This document shows positions 24,521 through 34,983 of a stretch of DNA of 64,000 nt, piece after piece. Where the stretch lies: positions 104,755,485 through 104,819,484 of the forward strand of contig NC_034409.1 of NCBI RefSeq assembly GCF_002078875.1, in the 5' to 3' direction. The stretch comes from Numida meleagris (taxonomy: Eukaryota > Chordata > Aves > Galliformes > Numididae). The position numbers and the translations under genes were made by a program. The notes beneath the pieces were generated by a model. The model searched no databases. It saw only the letters and a program-made list of their open reading frames with translations, and was not told where the DNA came from. The first letter of the stretch is position 1; every line of letters begins with the position of its first letter.

Positions 24521-26794
24521 ATGTTTTTTTTTTAAATCAGTGGTAAATTTCATTTTAACTTAATTGAGGCAGAGAACAATCAATTCTAGGAAACCTTGAT
24601 GAACCTTCCTATACTCACTTGCCCAATTTGCACATAGACTTGTCTCCTTGCAATTAATAATTTTTCTGGCATGCGGAAACTACTAAGAGAATATATTTCA
24701 GACTCCAAAAATAGCAATTGTAGAGTGTTTTTTTTAACTCCTGAAGGATTCCACATCAGGCTACATCACTGCTTGTTGTGGAAAGCAAAACATCATCTGC
24801 ATGACTAAAAGAGATCCCTTAGATCAGAGACCTTCCTTCTCTTCAGGACCACAGAAGGACAAGATCTTCTATAACCCCACTCATGCCTATATGAAATTGT
24901 CTGTGTTTATTTCTATAGACTTCCTTGGGTTCCTCCTCATGGTTATGAGATGGTGCCAGTTCTGCTTTGATCCAGAAGGATCCTAAGTACACTTAATCAC
25001 TTCAGTCATTAAGCTGTGTCCACCTACACTGAAATATTACGGAATTGCAAGAACAGACTTAGTGGAAATTGGATCTTCCTAAATGTTAGATCTCTCATCA
25101 GCCCACAAATGCAAAAGCTCATTCTCATATGAGAGGGGATCTGCTTGGCTTTGCCTTTCAGATGAGTAAGTATCTACTTTAGCATCTGCAAGCTCCCTTT
25201 CCAAAATATGCACACTCAAAATAAACAATTTAGGACACTCTTACCCGATCTCCCCACGGGATTGACAGTGACAGAGATGGACAATTGCATGTTTAGTTGA
25301 GAGACTGTTCTCTTGTCTTGGCTGTTAGTAGTTCCTAAATTTGAAGCAATCATGTAGTCCGGGTCACACAAATTGCATGTATTGCCTTAGTAGTGTGCAG
25401 TGTTAGAAACTCATCCCTCAGCCTTGCTATGGAAGTTGGATATATTTTCGTTAGCTCTTAGGAGTGAAACAAACATCTCAAACCTTTCCCAGCAATTTGT
25501 CTACATCTTAGAAGGGGCTTCAGATGTCATATATACTGTGAATGGAATTTTGTTACAAAACTGACATTTGGTTAATAAGGAAATGAAATATTTTCTCTTT
25601 TTACTACTCAGCAACAGCATCTCTTCTTTATCTGTCAGTACGCAATAGAAAGTATTTTTAGCACTTACCACTCCCGAAATACAGATATGGATGCTTTTCT
25701 CTGTACTACTAATCCAGCTCTATTTTTCAATATCTTTTTGAATACCCTGCCCCTCTCATGTTTTGGTAATGCAATCCAGGACTTTGGAGAAGCTTGTACT
25801 TTCTGTGCCATAACTTTTTGTATTAGTATTAGGTCCATTTCTGAAGTTTCTCTCTAGCTTGATACTCACTTTCAATGCCATCTGATTTCGCTTCTCTCAC
25901 CGGTAATTTTTTACTTTCTTTCAATGTCTGAATTTATTCCCATCCTTTCTACTTGCTAACGATTTTCCATGTGTCAGCATGTTTGATATGTTACAAAGGC
26001 CAGACAGAGTAGATATAATAGATTTCCTTTGTCTAGAAAATCTGTTCTCAAATAGTTTAGAAAGTCTGGCATGATCTCATCAATAAACCTCCATCACATA
26101 GTTTTATTTCCTCTTGCACTTCTATTCTTTTCTTATCAGCATTTGTTCTTTTACATGTTACTGATACTAAACCCTGGTCTGCCACCTATTGTAAAATATA
26201 CATGCTACTAGTACAACCCCCTATTTATATGGTCCCACTTGATAAGTTTGTGTATGATCATTTCCATTTCTTTTGTCACCTTCCCATGTAGCCTCTCATT
26301 TTAAACATCATATTTCTCAGAAAATGAGGCAAGACAATTTCATATGAATCTTGAATTATCTTTAACGCTTAAATTATTCTCAGTGTGTGGTGGATTTTGA
26401 CCGTTTTTTTTTCTTTCTGACTTTTGGTTTATTTGCTTGTTTTGTTTTTTGTTTTCCTGGATATTCTGGATGAATCTTCTGCTAATCAGTTTGTTGGGGT
26501 TTTTGTGCTGTTGTTTTCTTCCCCAGAAAATTAACTCAGCTTAACTCTTGTCAATTCTCACTTTATATTTACACTTGCCTATCTACAGCTCTCAGTGTTT
26601 TCTTCTGCTCTGTAATTTCCATCCTTGCAGCCATTTGCATCTACTCCTCTTCTTTTGTAAATTAACTTTTTATTTATCCATTCAGTCCAAAGATCTTGCT
26701 TGCAAACATTTTCCCTTTGACTGGAACACAGACTTGAGACATCCTTTTTGTAGTATTGATTAATAACCACAAATATCTGTACAGTTTGGGACAT
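24521..26794. other. AT-rich non-coding stretch, no gene seen
   Basis: Begins with a T run just after the CR1 tail. No exon, RNA or repeat family is recognised, and open frames stay under about 75 codons. A T/G-rich patch lies at 26405-26520. Confidence 0.65.
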
Positions 26795-27185
26795 GACCTG
26801 CTGGAGAGGAGCTCTGCAGAGAAGGACCTGGGGGTCTTGGTGGATGACAGGTCTTATTAATGTTTATAAATACCTTAAGTGTGGGAGTCAAAGCCAACCT
26901 CTTCTCAGCAGTCTGTGGGGACAGGACAAGGGGAAACAGCCATCAACTTGAGCACAGGAAGTTCCACACCAATATGCAAACGAACTTCTTCACAGTGAAG
27001 GTGATGGAGCACTGGAACAGGCTGCCCAGGGAGGTTGTGGATTCTCCTCCTCTGGAGACATTCAAGACCCGCCTGGATGCCCACCTGTGCAGCCTGCTGA
27101 AGGGAGCCTGCTTTGGCAGGGGGGTTGGACTCAATGATCTCTAGAGGTCCCTTCCAGCCCCTACAATTCTGTGATTCTGTGATTT
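26795..27185 (+). mobile_element. CR1 LINE, 5'-truncated with an internal deletion
   Basis: The copy opens with the ORF2 segment GACCTGCTGGAGAGGAGCTC ending in the 'DLGVLVDDR' codons. At about 26852 it jumps directly to the 'LINVYKYL' codons, and then runs to the end through TGGAACAGGCTGCCCAGGGA and TTGGACTCAATGATCTCTAG. The tail is two ATTCTGTG octamers. Compared with the 23-kb copy about 305 bp between these points (matching 23866-24170) are missing. The ATTCTGTG tail and 'GATCTCTAGAGGTCCCTTCC' end place it in a different subfamily from the 23-kb copy. Confidence 0.93.
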
Positions 27186-29010
27186 GAAGAAATGTAAAGC
27201 ATCCTCCATACTTAAGTCCTAGAGGTCTTCAGCTGAATAATCTCAAGCCAGTCACTTTGAAACATTTATTTTTGAATAGCCAAGATCTCCTTTATTATTT
27301 TCTTAAAGGTTTCTTCTCAATATTTCAGCTTTCCCTCCTTTCATGGAAAATGAAGCAGGAGTTGTTTCACCATTCCAGCGTCTCATTATACATTTCCAGA
27401 ACTGGATGCGCTTAACTTCCTCCAGGATGTGAAATCTTTTTTTCTGAGTTTAATTATAGGAAACTCAACTTTGTTCCCAGCCAGTGGTAAAACACTAACT
27501 CTGCAGGAATAACAGGGATTTAATATTTTCATTTGGCTTTCTCTGGGTGGTTATCTCTCTTCAGTCTGCACTAGCTTAGATCAGCAGAGAGCACTTTTCA
27601 ATCTTCCGTTTTTAACTTTATATGTTACAGAGTAAATAAACTTATCTTTTTAAAACTAAATTTAAAGAAAAATTAAAGATGAGTTTTTTACTCCACTGAT
27701 GAGTACTGGAGTAAAAGAAAAATAAAACATGCAAACACTGGTGTAATGCAAATAATGATGCTTTCCAGCTCCCAGGAATCCCTTCCTCAGTGATAGCAAG
27801 AATCAGCACACAAATTAAGAAATCTCTGTATTGTATACAATGTGATGCTTAGCAACTGATTTATAGAAAGCTTGTGTGCAAGAGAAGGAGGGAAGTTTTG
27901 AAATTCATTTCATTTCATCTCTATTTGTATAGACAGATATATTTACACACATAGCCATATATAATACTGAGTGCTCATGTGCATAATGTATGCATTCATG
28001 ATACAAGTACCCTAAGAGGCAGGTTTAGGACATCATCTGTCTGCCTTTTCATACAAAGGGAAAAGTCTGCAGTTTAGAAACAAACCCTCACAGTAACAAA
28101 GTGGTTTAATTTTAGTTACAGGCCAAGCTTCAGATGTACCCCATCTAGGGCAGAGCCCATCTCTGAAGTGCACAGCCTGAGGTAAATTCATACATTCATT
28201 CCCAGTGCAGACTTCTTCCACGCTGATTACTGGTCCCTGCTAACAGTGTTTGCAAGACGGCTTATCTATTCTCCTCTTCTATGAGAGACACTGTTCAAAG
28301 AGCCTGAAACACAGCTGCCTCTTTACAGGCTTTACCTACTTTTCAAAAGGAGAGGGATCACGTGGCTGGGGGTGGGTGCCTCTGCAATAGAAAATCTAAA
28401 TTAATCTTCAAGAAAGTGGGGAGCCTTGTTTGGATCTATCAGAAAAGGAAAGCACTTGTAGGTGAAATCTTCTTAAGACCAAAGTGAAAACTTTCAGGCA
28501 ACCCTGTGAAAATGCTGGGCTGCAAGGCTTCCTGGGCATTCCAAACAAAAGGAGTTAGCTCTCGGGATAAGAGGTTCCTGGTTCCAGTGTGAAAGCTGTC
28601 GCCATGCAGAAGCAGTGCAACACCAGAGGTCTGAAGGGGCCAGGGCCTAGCGGCCCAGGCATGGCCTGCTGCTCCTTCTTCGCCTCATCCCTCAGAGAAG
28701 GAGCAGTGACACTCAGTGCACATATGCTGCAACATTTCAGCTATGTCCAGTTATGAATTATTATTTTGGTCAGCTGGCAAGATACAGGGCTGGAGAAGAT
28801 GCCAGAAGAGCACCTCTTTCAGAGTTTCTGGCTTCTGTACCACTTGTCAGCATGGGAAAACTGTGTCGTAGCAGGAGAGAGGGGTGTCTGTTTTCTAATG
28901 GATTGGGGCATCTTGCAGATCAGCACCGGTCTGAGAAAAATAAAGCTCATCCATCTCACTTTCAGACAGTGATAGTCACCTTGTGTCCCAAGACAGGGAG
29001 CAGTGAGAGA
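27186..29010. other. Non-coding stretch, no gene seen
   Basis: Open frames are below 90 codons. Around 28560-28960 the sequence is GC-richer and contains an AATAAA at 28939-28944, but no paired structure or reading frame supports a gene or LTR. The rest is AT-rich. Confidence 0.6.
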
Positions 29011-29283
29011 TCATAGAATCACAGAGTCATTAAGGTTGGAAAGAAATTTAGGATGACCTAGTTCAACCATCAGCCCACACCCACCATGCCCACTGACCAC
29101 ATCCCTCAGTGCCACATCTACACAGCTCTTGAACACCCCCAGGGACAGTGACTCCATCACCTGCCTGGGCAGCCTGTGCCACTGCCTCACCACTCTTTCT
29201 GAGAAGAAGTTGTTCCTAATATCAAACCTGAACCTCCCCTGGTGCAACTTGAGGATATTACCTCTCATCCTGTCAGTTGTAGC
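29011..29283 (-). mobile_element. CR1 LINE 3' end fragment
   Basis: The plus strand begins TCATAGAATCACAGAGTCAT, the reversed octamer tail, and continues with CTGCCTGGGCAGCCTGTGCC and CTGGTGCAACTTGAGGATAT. It ends near the 'TCATCCTGTCAGTTGT' block. Read on the minus strand, the last 70-80 codons of ORF2 are nearly open and match the 23-kb copy in order: RTRGN-type residues, [12 protein letters not shown], then [11 protein letters not shown]. This suggests moderate age and the same ATTCTATG-tailed group. Confidence 0.94.
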
Positions 29284-31108
29284 CTGACCAAGAGGGTGAG
29301 AAAAAGCCAAGAAAACAAAAAGAAATGTGAGTAGGAGGGTTTTGTGAAAAGCAGCATCTTGCTCATACAGACGTATAACCCAGAGGTGTAGTTCAATGAT
29401 GACCAGTAGATTCTGGCTTTTATTTTAATGAACTTTCACAGGAAGAAATGCTTCTTTTCTATGAGTGAGACTTGTGAGAGCACAGAGTTGTTCCCTCGTG
29501 CCTTGCTGTTGTTTCACAGTCCAACCAGCTCAGCTGCTCCAAAGGTAATAAAAGAGCAGAACTTTCTCTAAGCCCTGATTTTCTTTTCAGATATTTGCCA
29601 AAGTTTTTGCTATTTGAAACTCTTGCAAAATGTGAAAACAAGAGGGACATGATACTACTGCACGAAGGTAACAATGGATTTTTAGTGTAAAATATACCAT
29701 AAGTTTTCTGATAAAATAAATCATATCCTTTTGTTTTTCCATCACTACAAGTTCTTTCTCAACTTTTTGGAGAAGGATATTTACAGTATAATGAATGGGG
29801 AATGGACAGGACTCAGCAGTGGTCAAAAAACCTATTGGCTTCTCCAAACTACCACTCGCCTGTCCTTCTGGCTCGTGGGAAACTAGGCTTATGAAGGGTA
29901 GCATTAGTCTTGACAAGCTCACAAAGCTGTTTTTTGGTTTAAAATATGAATTCACTTGTACTTGGAGATCTAGAGTGTAAGTGGCCAAAAGAGACATGAA
30001 GTCCTTGTAAGCCTGTGATAAATCTATACAAACAGAGTTCTGGCTCACTCTGCCACCTGCTATTTTGAAAGCAGCTGTTTTGCATATCTGGAGTCATGTG
30101 TACTAGGGACATAGCTGTCTACATTCCTAATAAATGAAAAACACATAAATTATCCTTTTTTTTGTGTGTCAAAACACAGCATGTGTGTGTAGAAGAGCTG
30201 ATCCCAAACTATGAGTTTTCCCTACGCACAGCTCTACACCTGAAGCAGTGATGGATGTTTTCCAGATCGTTTTTTTCCAGAAGCAAGTCTCTGGTGGGAA
30301 GGGAAATGGAGACACTTAGGAGAGTGGAGACCACTGCTCAATGTGCACTTTGCCCTGGGGATTTCTGTGCTCCAGTTTTGCACTTCAAGAGGCCTTAGGC
30401 AGCAGAAAATGTATGTCTACATCAGTTAGATTTTGTTTCTTCTTGAATTATGTGTAAGATATGCAACCCAAACCTCCTGTAAAAGACTCGCAACATGCAA
30501 GCTCACGTAGCCCCCCCATGCAAGGGAATTTGCTTTTATGGAGACTGGCCTAATGTGTGAAATCATGAAGTTAACCCCCTGGCATTAGTGGTGGGCCTTT
30601 GCCTTCGCAGCTTAAGAATGAAAACTCCCAACTGCTGGTCCCAAGTGCTCCTAAAACCCAGTGGGTATGGCTGCAAGTGAAGAAACTTCTCACCTCCAGA
30701 TATATTTCATTTCCCCAAGCTTAATGCAATGAAATGTATCAGACAGAGGTCTCACTTGCCCTTGGAAGTGAGACCACCCAGGGACACCTCTGTGAAGTTA
30801 TTAGGAGTGAATGTGATTTGAGCAGTTTACTTACGAGGTCAAGGATCCTGACGTGTTTTTTTTTCTTTTTCTTGCCTCTCTCCTTCCTTCCTGCCATCTC
30901 ACAACTGTGAAAAATTCCATCTTGTTTTAAAGCTGAACCCAACATAGCATTCTTTACACAAGGCAAAAGAGAAAAGTGTTTTAACAGCTCTGCATGGTTT
31001 CATGTCCCTTAAGATAGTGAATGAAAATGCTTAAAGTAGCACTTTTATGAACAGTCGTAGCCCTTGATTTGTTTGAAGCATCTGTTATTTTAAAATTATT
31101 CCTCTATT
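29284..31108. other. Non-coding stretch, no gene seen
   Basis: The longest open frame is about 153 codons (29587-30048, minus) with no recognisable domain. I see no splice context, codon bias or conserved motif that would argue for a real gene. Small G/T and C runs occur but no repeat family. Confidence 0.6.
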
Positions 31109-31133
31109 AAAAAAAAAAAAAAAAAAAAAAAAA
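31109..31133. repeat. A25 homopolymer
   Basis: Twenty-five uninterrupted A. No SINE, LINE or processed-gene body is visible on its upstream side, and no flanking direct repeat was seen, so it is recorded as a simple repeat. Confidence 0.9.
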
Positions 31134-32649
31134 CAGCCCAAATCTCTGTATTTATTCCTTCTGCTCACAAAGATTGCTGGGAGGTCTTATGAGTCACTTG
31201 CCACAGAGACAGAAAAGGCAGAAGGAAGTGGACTGTTAATACCAAGCTCTCATGGGCTGTCAGGTTGGGCTTAGTACACAGAGGAGAGAAGGCTGGGATG
31301 AGATTGGTCAGTCTTGGTCCACTGCCAAGGCAGGACACAGCGCAATTGCTTCAAGGCATATCTTGTATAAAGAGCCAGTGTGAGAATTGTCATTGATGCT
31401 GGAAACCCCCACCCTTCCTTCCCACAGTCTACTCCCTCTTTTGCTTTGAGTTCCACTTTATTCACTTCAGTTCTAGCCTTTGCAGAGGGTGCAGCAAAGT
31501 GTGCAGGGTTCCATCTGGTAGACGCAATGCCTTTTCTCACTGGCTTAACATAGAAGTCTTTCCTATGTCCATTAAGAAAACTGCATTGAATATAAATAAT
31601 CAGGCTTGAAGGATTAACTATGGTGTTAACTATAAGTAATGATCACAGGTAGGAAGTAAAAGAAATATTTTTGTAAATAAGCTCTCTTCTGGATTTATTT
31701 TTTAAAAATAAGATGAATGATTAATGCAAGTACTTTTTCAGAAGATTATTACTATTTTCTCCTGCACAGAAATTGATTTAATTATCAAATGCAGCATTTA
31801 CTGCGTGGAGTCCACTGAGTTCAGTGCTGCCTTTCCTGCCTCTCTTTTCCTACACAAAAGTAGACCCAGACTGAGGGAGTGAAGAAACAAAAGATTCATA
31901 AATGGTAGAATGAAAGAAGTAAGAGAACAATTACACTATTTTAACTAACAAATCTCTCAACTACTTGGGCCCACTACCATTTCTCAAAAACAAAAAAAAC
32001 CCCTCAACTTTATAAGTGGCTTCAGCCTGGTTCAGTACTCAGTTTCTCACTTAACAGCTCCCTCTGCATGGTTCAGAAGTGGGCTGTGTGGGGCTTGGAT
32101 CTGATCCCCTAGCCTCATGGGGCACAGTGATTCATGCAGAAATCCTCTTAGAAAGACTGCCCAGTCAGGTTGCTGCCTAAGAGCTCTTCCATAACCATAC
32201 TTTCTTCCTTACTCCATGCTTCCTTTAAAACCACCATGTCCTTGTCTCCCCCAAAGGCCGTGGGCATTGGAATTTTGTACTGACCCCTACTGTTATTTTC
32301 TCCTAGAAAAAGTCTGTGATGTGGTTCTCCCAGGCCACAGTGCCACGCAGAGGACCCAAATTCTTCTTTGGCCTGGCTTAACCCCGCAGCACATCCTGTC
32401 CAGAAAGAAAAAGGAGAGGTGTCTGTACCCTCAGAAAAGAAGGAAGAAGTTTCTGCTCCCCCATCAGGAGAGAAAACAGTGAAGGATAAGTTCCTGGGAT
32501 TTCCTTAAGCAAATATGTAAATATATATATATGTATATTTATTTTTCAAAATAAAAATATTTATTTTAATCTTTAAATGTAATTTGCTTTTATTATCATA
32601 CATGTTTGACGTCCTATATTGAAATTACCCTATTTTGCTTTTATGGCAC
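31134..32649. other. Non-coding stretch with an (AT)n patch
   Basis: No gene or repeat family is recognised. An AT dinucleotide tract lies at 32520-32532, followed by A/T-rich sequence to 32580. Open frames are under 90 codons. Confidence 0.65.
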
Positions 32650-32654
32650 AGAGA

Positions 32655-32771
32655 TGCCTTGCTCCAACTACTGGAGATGATTTGATATATATATATATAC
32701 CTGGAGCAAGACTAAGGTAGCAAACAAGGCCAAGATGTTGCCCAACGGATTTATTTCAAACTCTAAGTCTA
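32655..32771. repeat. Direct repeat, copy 1
   Basis: Begins CCTTGCTCCAACTACTGGAG, contains (AT)n and CTGGAGCAAGACTAAGGTAG, then GGCCAAGATGTTGCCCAACG and TTTATTTCAAACTCTAAG. The same series of blocks recurs 212 bp downstream with perhaps 15-20 percent difference. Confidence 0.9.
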
Positions 32772-32866
32772 AACTGATAATCTCATCTCAGTGTCTATCC
32801 TGAGCGGTACACTCATATTCTTGGAAGAAAACACTCTTGTGTTGGGATATATCCTGACCAATGTAA

Positions 32867-32980
32867 TGTCTTGCTCCAATTACTGGAGGAGATGTTTCGA
32901 TATATATATACCCAGAGCGAGACTAAGACAGCAGATGAGGCCAAGATGTTACCTAACAGACTTATTACAAATTCTAAGCT
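32867..32980. repeat. Direct repeat, copy 2
   Basis: Begins GTCTTGCTCCAATTACTGGA, contains TATATATATACCCAGAGCGA and GACTAAGACAGCAGATGAGG, then CCAAGATGTTACCTAACAGA and TTATTACAAATTCTAAGC. It is collinear with copy 1, including the internal AT tract and the inverted GCTCCAA/GAGC(A/G)AG blocks around it. Confidence 0.9.
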
Positions 32981-33540
32981 GTTAAGGAATGCAGGGAAGA
33001 TGGGGAAATTAGCAATAGTAGAGAGAAAAATACTAGCAAATGGGTCATAAAGCAGGGATAGTCACCACCATGGATCCAGTGACATCTCTTTTATATGTAG
33101 GGTGCTGCAGGCTGGTCAGTGATGTCTTGTTGACCTGCACAGCTGCAGTTTGATGAAGGGGGAACTCACCCTACCTCCCAACTCTTCCTTTTTTATGCTC
33201 TTCTTTCTGCTCTTGTGCACTTCTTGTTGCTCGAGGCAACAGCACCTGCTCCTCCCATATGGGTGACTGGCAGTTGATCCTGTGGTAATCATGCACCTGC
33301 TACCTGGTGTGCCAGTGGGCATGCATACTGACTCCATTTTCTCCAAAACAACCCCAAAAGTCAGCCTGATCTGCAAACATCAGCTGAGAGACGATTCTTT
33401 CTGATCATTCAACCACACGAGTTCTTCTTATCAGCCTATTCTTTGAGAGAATAGTGCTTTCTTTCAGCTTCTCACAGAGTTCCCATGCCCTTTACATTGG
33501 CTGATCAAGCCTGGTGGAGCACTGGGCAGGCATTCAGTGC

Positions 33541-34852
33541 GAAGACTCTGAAGTGCTACCTCTGTGTTTCTATCCATCATCTCCTGTCTATCCCTCTTCC
33601 ATTCATGTTTGTCTCCATTGCCTGTCCTTGCATCCACAGCTCAGGATCTTCATGTCACTGACTGTCCCTCAGGGGTAAGGACACTATTTTCCTTAAGAAA
33701 AGACCATCCAAGGTTGGGGGCCCTAAATTTCCCCAAATTCCCCTCTAAGCGTCCTGAAAAAAGAAGAATGACACACACGGACACATGCTTGCGTAGCTGT
33801 CAGTTACTCTTGGCAGATGTCAGGACACTTGCAGAACTGAAATCTGCATGTACCGGAGGTTCACTCAGTCTCATTTTCCTGCAGCATCATCAGAGCTGAG
33901 CACCCAAGAGAAGGGTTGACTGCTTTCCCCAAATAGCATCTCACTTGGAGCAGGAATTTTGACTGTTACTCCTATACCATACACCTTCACACGTTGCAAA
34001 ACATTTACCCATGGGTATGTCAAATGTCTATCTGCACATCAGGAGATTTCTTTTTTTTTTTTTCCAGTTTGACCCATGTGTTCCACTAGAATGCAGATGG
34101 ACACTCTTTGCTCTAAGCCTTGTTTTGGACACATTGAAAGGTGTGCCTCCCGCTAAAAAATAGTGAGCAAATTATCCTCAGCACTTGCGATTCAGTTGCA
34201 GTGCGGAAACTGCTTACTTGGATGCATGTAATACATTTTCAAGAAGCATGCAGGTTTTGAGTTACTGTTGTTATTATGTTGTGATTAATATGCTCTAATT
34301 CAAACAGGATAGCAGTAGCCAGGGACTGGTCCAATGGCTCTCTGCACTGCACTGAAGCAAGGCTGGCAATTCAAGCTCTGCACCTCATAGAAGCTGCTTA
34401 TTTCCTCCTCTGTTCATGTTGAAAATCTTAATTCTAAGGGCAGCTGATACTAAAAACTACATTTCTCTGTTAAATCTGTACAGGAATTTCAGTGTGAAGC
34501 AACAAAAAAATTATTTTCTGCAGGAACTCCCTTTAGAAGATAATTTGTTGATTGGAATTTTTGAATATCTTTTCATAGTATTTGTTAAATGTTCCCTTGC
34601 CTCTGTCATATTTCCCTACAGTTTCCAGATGACTGTCCACCTTTCTCCCCTCAAAATTCTGTTCCGTGTCAATTTCACACTGGAAAAATCCTGCACATCA
34701 TCTGCAGATGAAAATTTATGGCTTCAGATTTTAATTAAGAAATAATTTCCAGTAAATGCTTTTCCAGTGAAGTCAAGTTTCACCAATTTATTTGCATGAG
34801 CATTTAAAGAAATTTCATAAAAATATAAATAAAATGAGAATATGCTGTTTTA
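33541..34852. other. Non-coding stretch, no gene seen
   Basis: Open frames reach 111 codons (33564-33899, plus) and 109 codons (34416-34745, plus), neither with a recognisable domain. A 15-T run lies near 34050-34064. No repeat family is recognised. Confidence 0.6.
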
Positions 34853-34983
34853 GGCCCCGATTCAGCAATGTGCTTAAGCACGTACTTAAATTCATCCATT
34901 AACACATGTTTGAGTGCTGAATAAATCCCCTGTGGTATTTAAAGCTTGGAGTGTGTTTAAGTACTTCTGTGATTTCAAATCCT
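34853..34983. repeat. Degraded palindromic DNA-transposon-like element (MITE-like)
   Basis: Starts GGCCCCGATTCAGCAATGTG followed by CTTAAGCACGTACTTAA. The right half carries GTTTGAGTGCTGAATAAATC and, further on, AGTGTGTTTAAGTACTTCTG with TGATTTC, which read as imperfect reverse complements of the left end. The start matches, from memory, the GGCCCCGATTCAGCAAAGC end common to an old palindromic element of turtles, crocodiles and birds. The central part is shortened or scrambled. It belongs to the same general type as the element at 10.4 kb. Confidence 0.55.

Larger units (their letters stand above)
32650..33540 (-). mobile_element. Possible LTR remnant of an endogenous retrovirus-like element
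   Basis: Read on the minus strand, this block has an A-rich promoter-like GCATAAAAAAGGAAGAG near 33190. A second TATATAAAAG-like site (ATATAAAAGAG) lies near 33095. Downstream is an AAATAAATCCG polyadenylation-like signal near 32750. An approximately 110-bp segment occurs twice (see the repeat entries), as would happen if the end of an LTR were duplicated. No clean TG...CA termini, target duplication, primer-binding site or gag/pol codons were identified. The identification is an inference from layout; it could equally be an unrelated local duplication. Confidence 0.35.

Noticed and set aside
28560..28980. GC-richer patch ending in AATAAA, considered as a solo LTR or 3' exon
   Set aside because: No TG...CA termini, target duplication, splice-framed exon or second signal could be found.
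29587..30048. 153-codon minus-strand frame
   Set aside because: No recognisable family or constraint signal visible; the AT-rich context makes chance likely.
31109..31133. Poly(A) considered as the tail of a retrotransposed transcript
   Set aside because: No coding or RNA-like body upstream and no flanking direct repeats.
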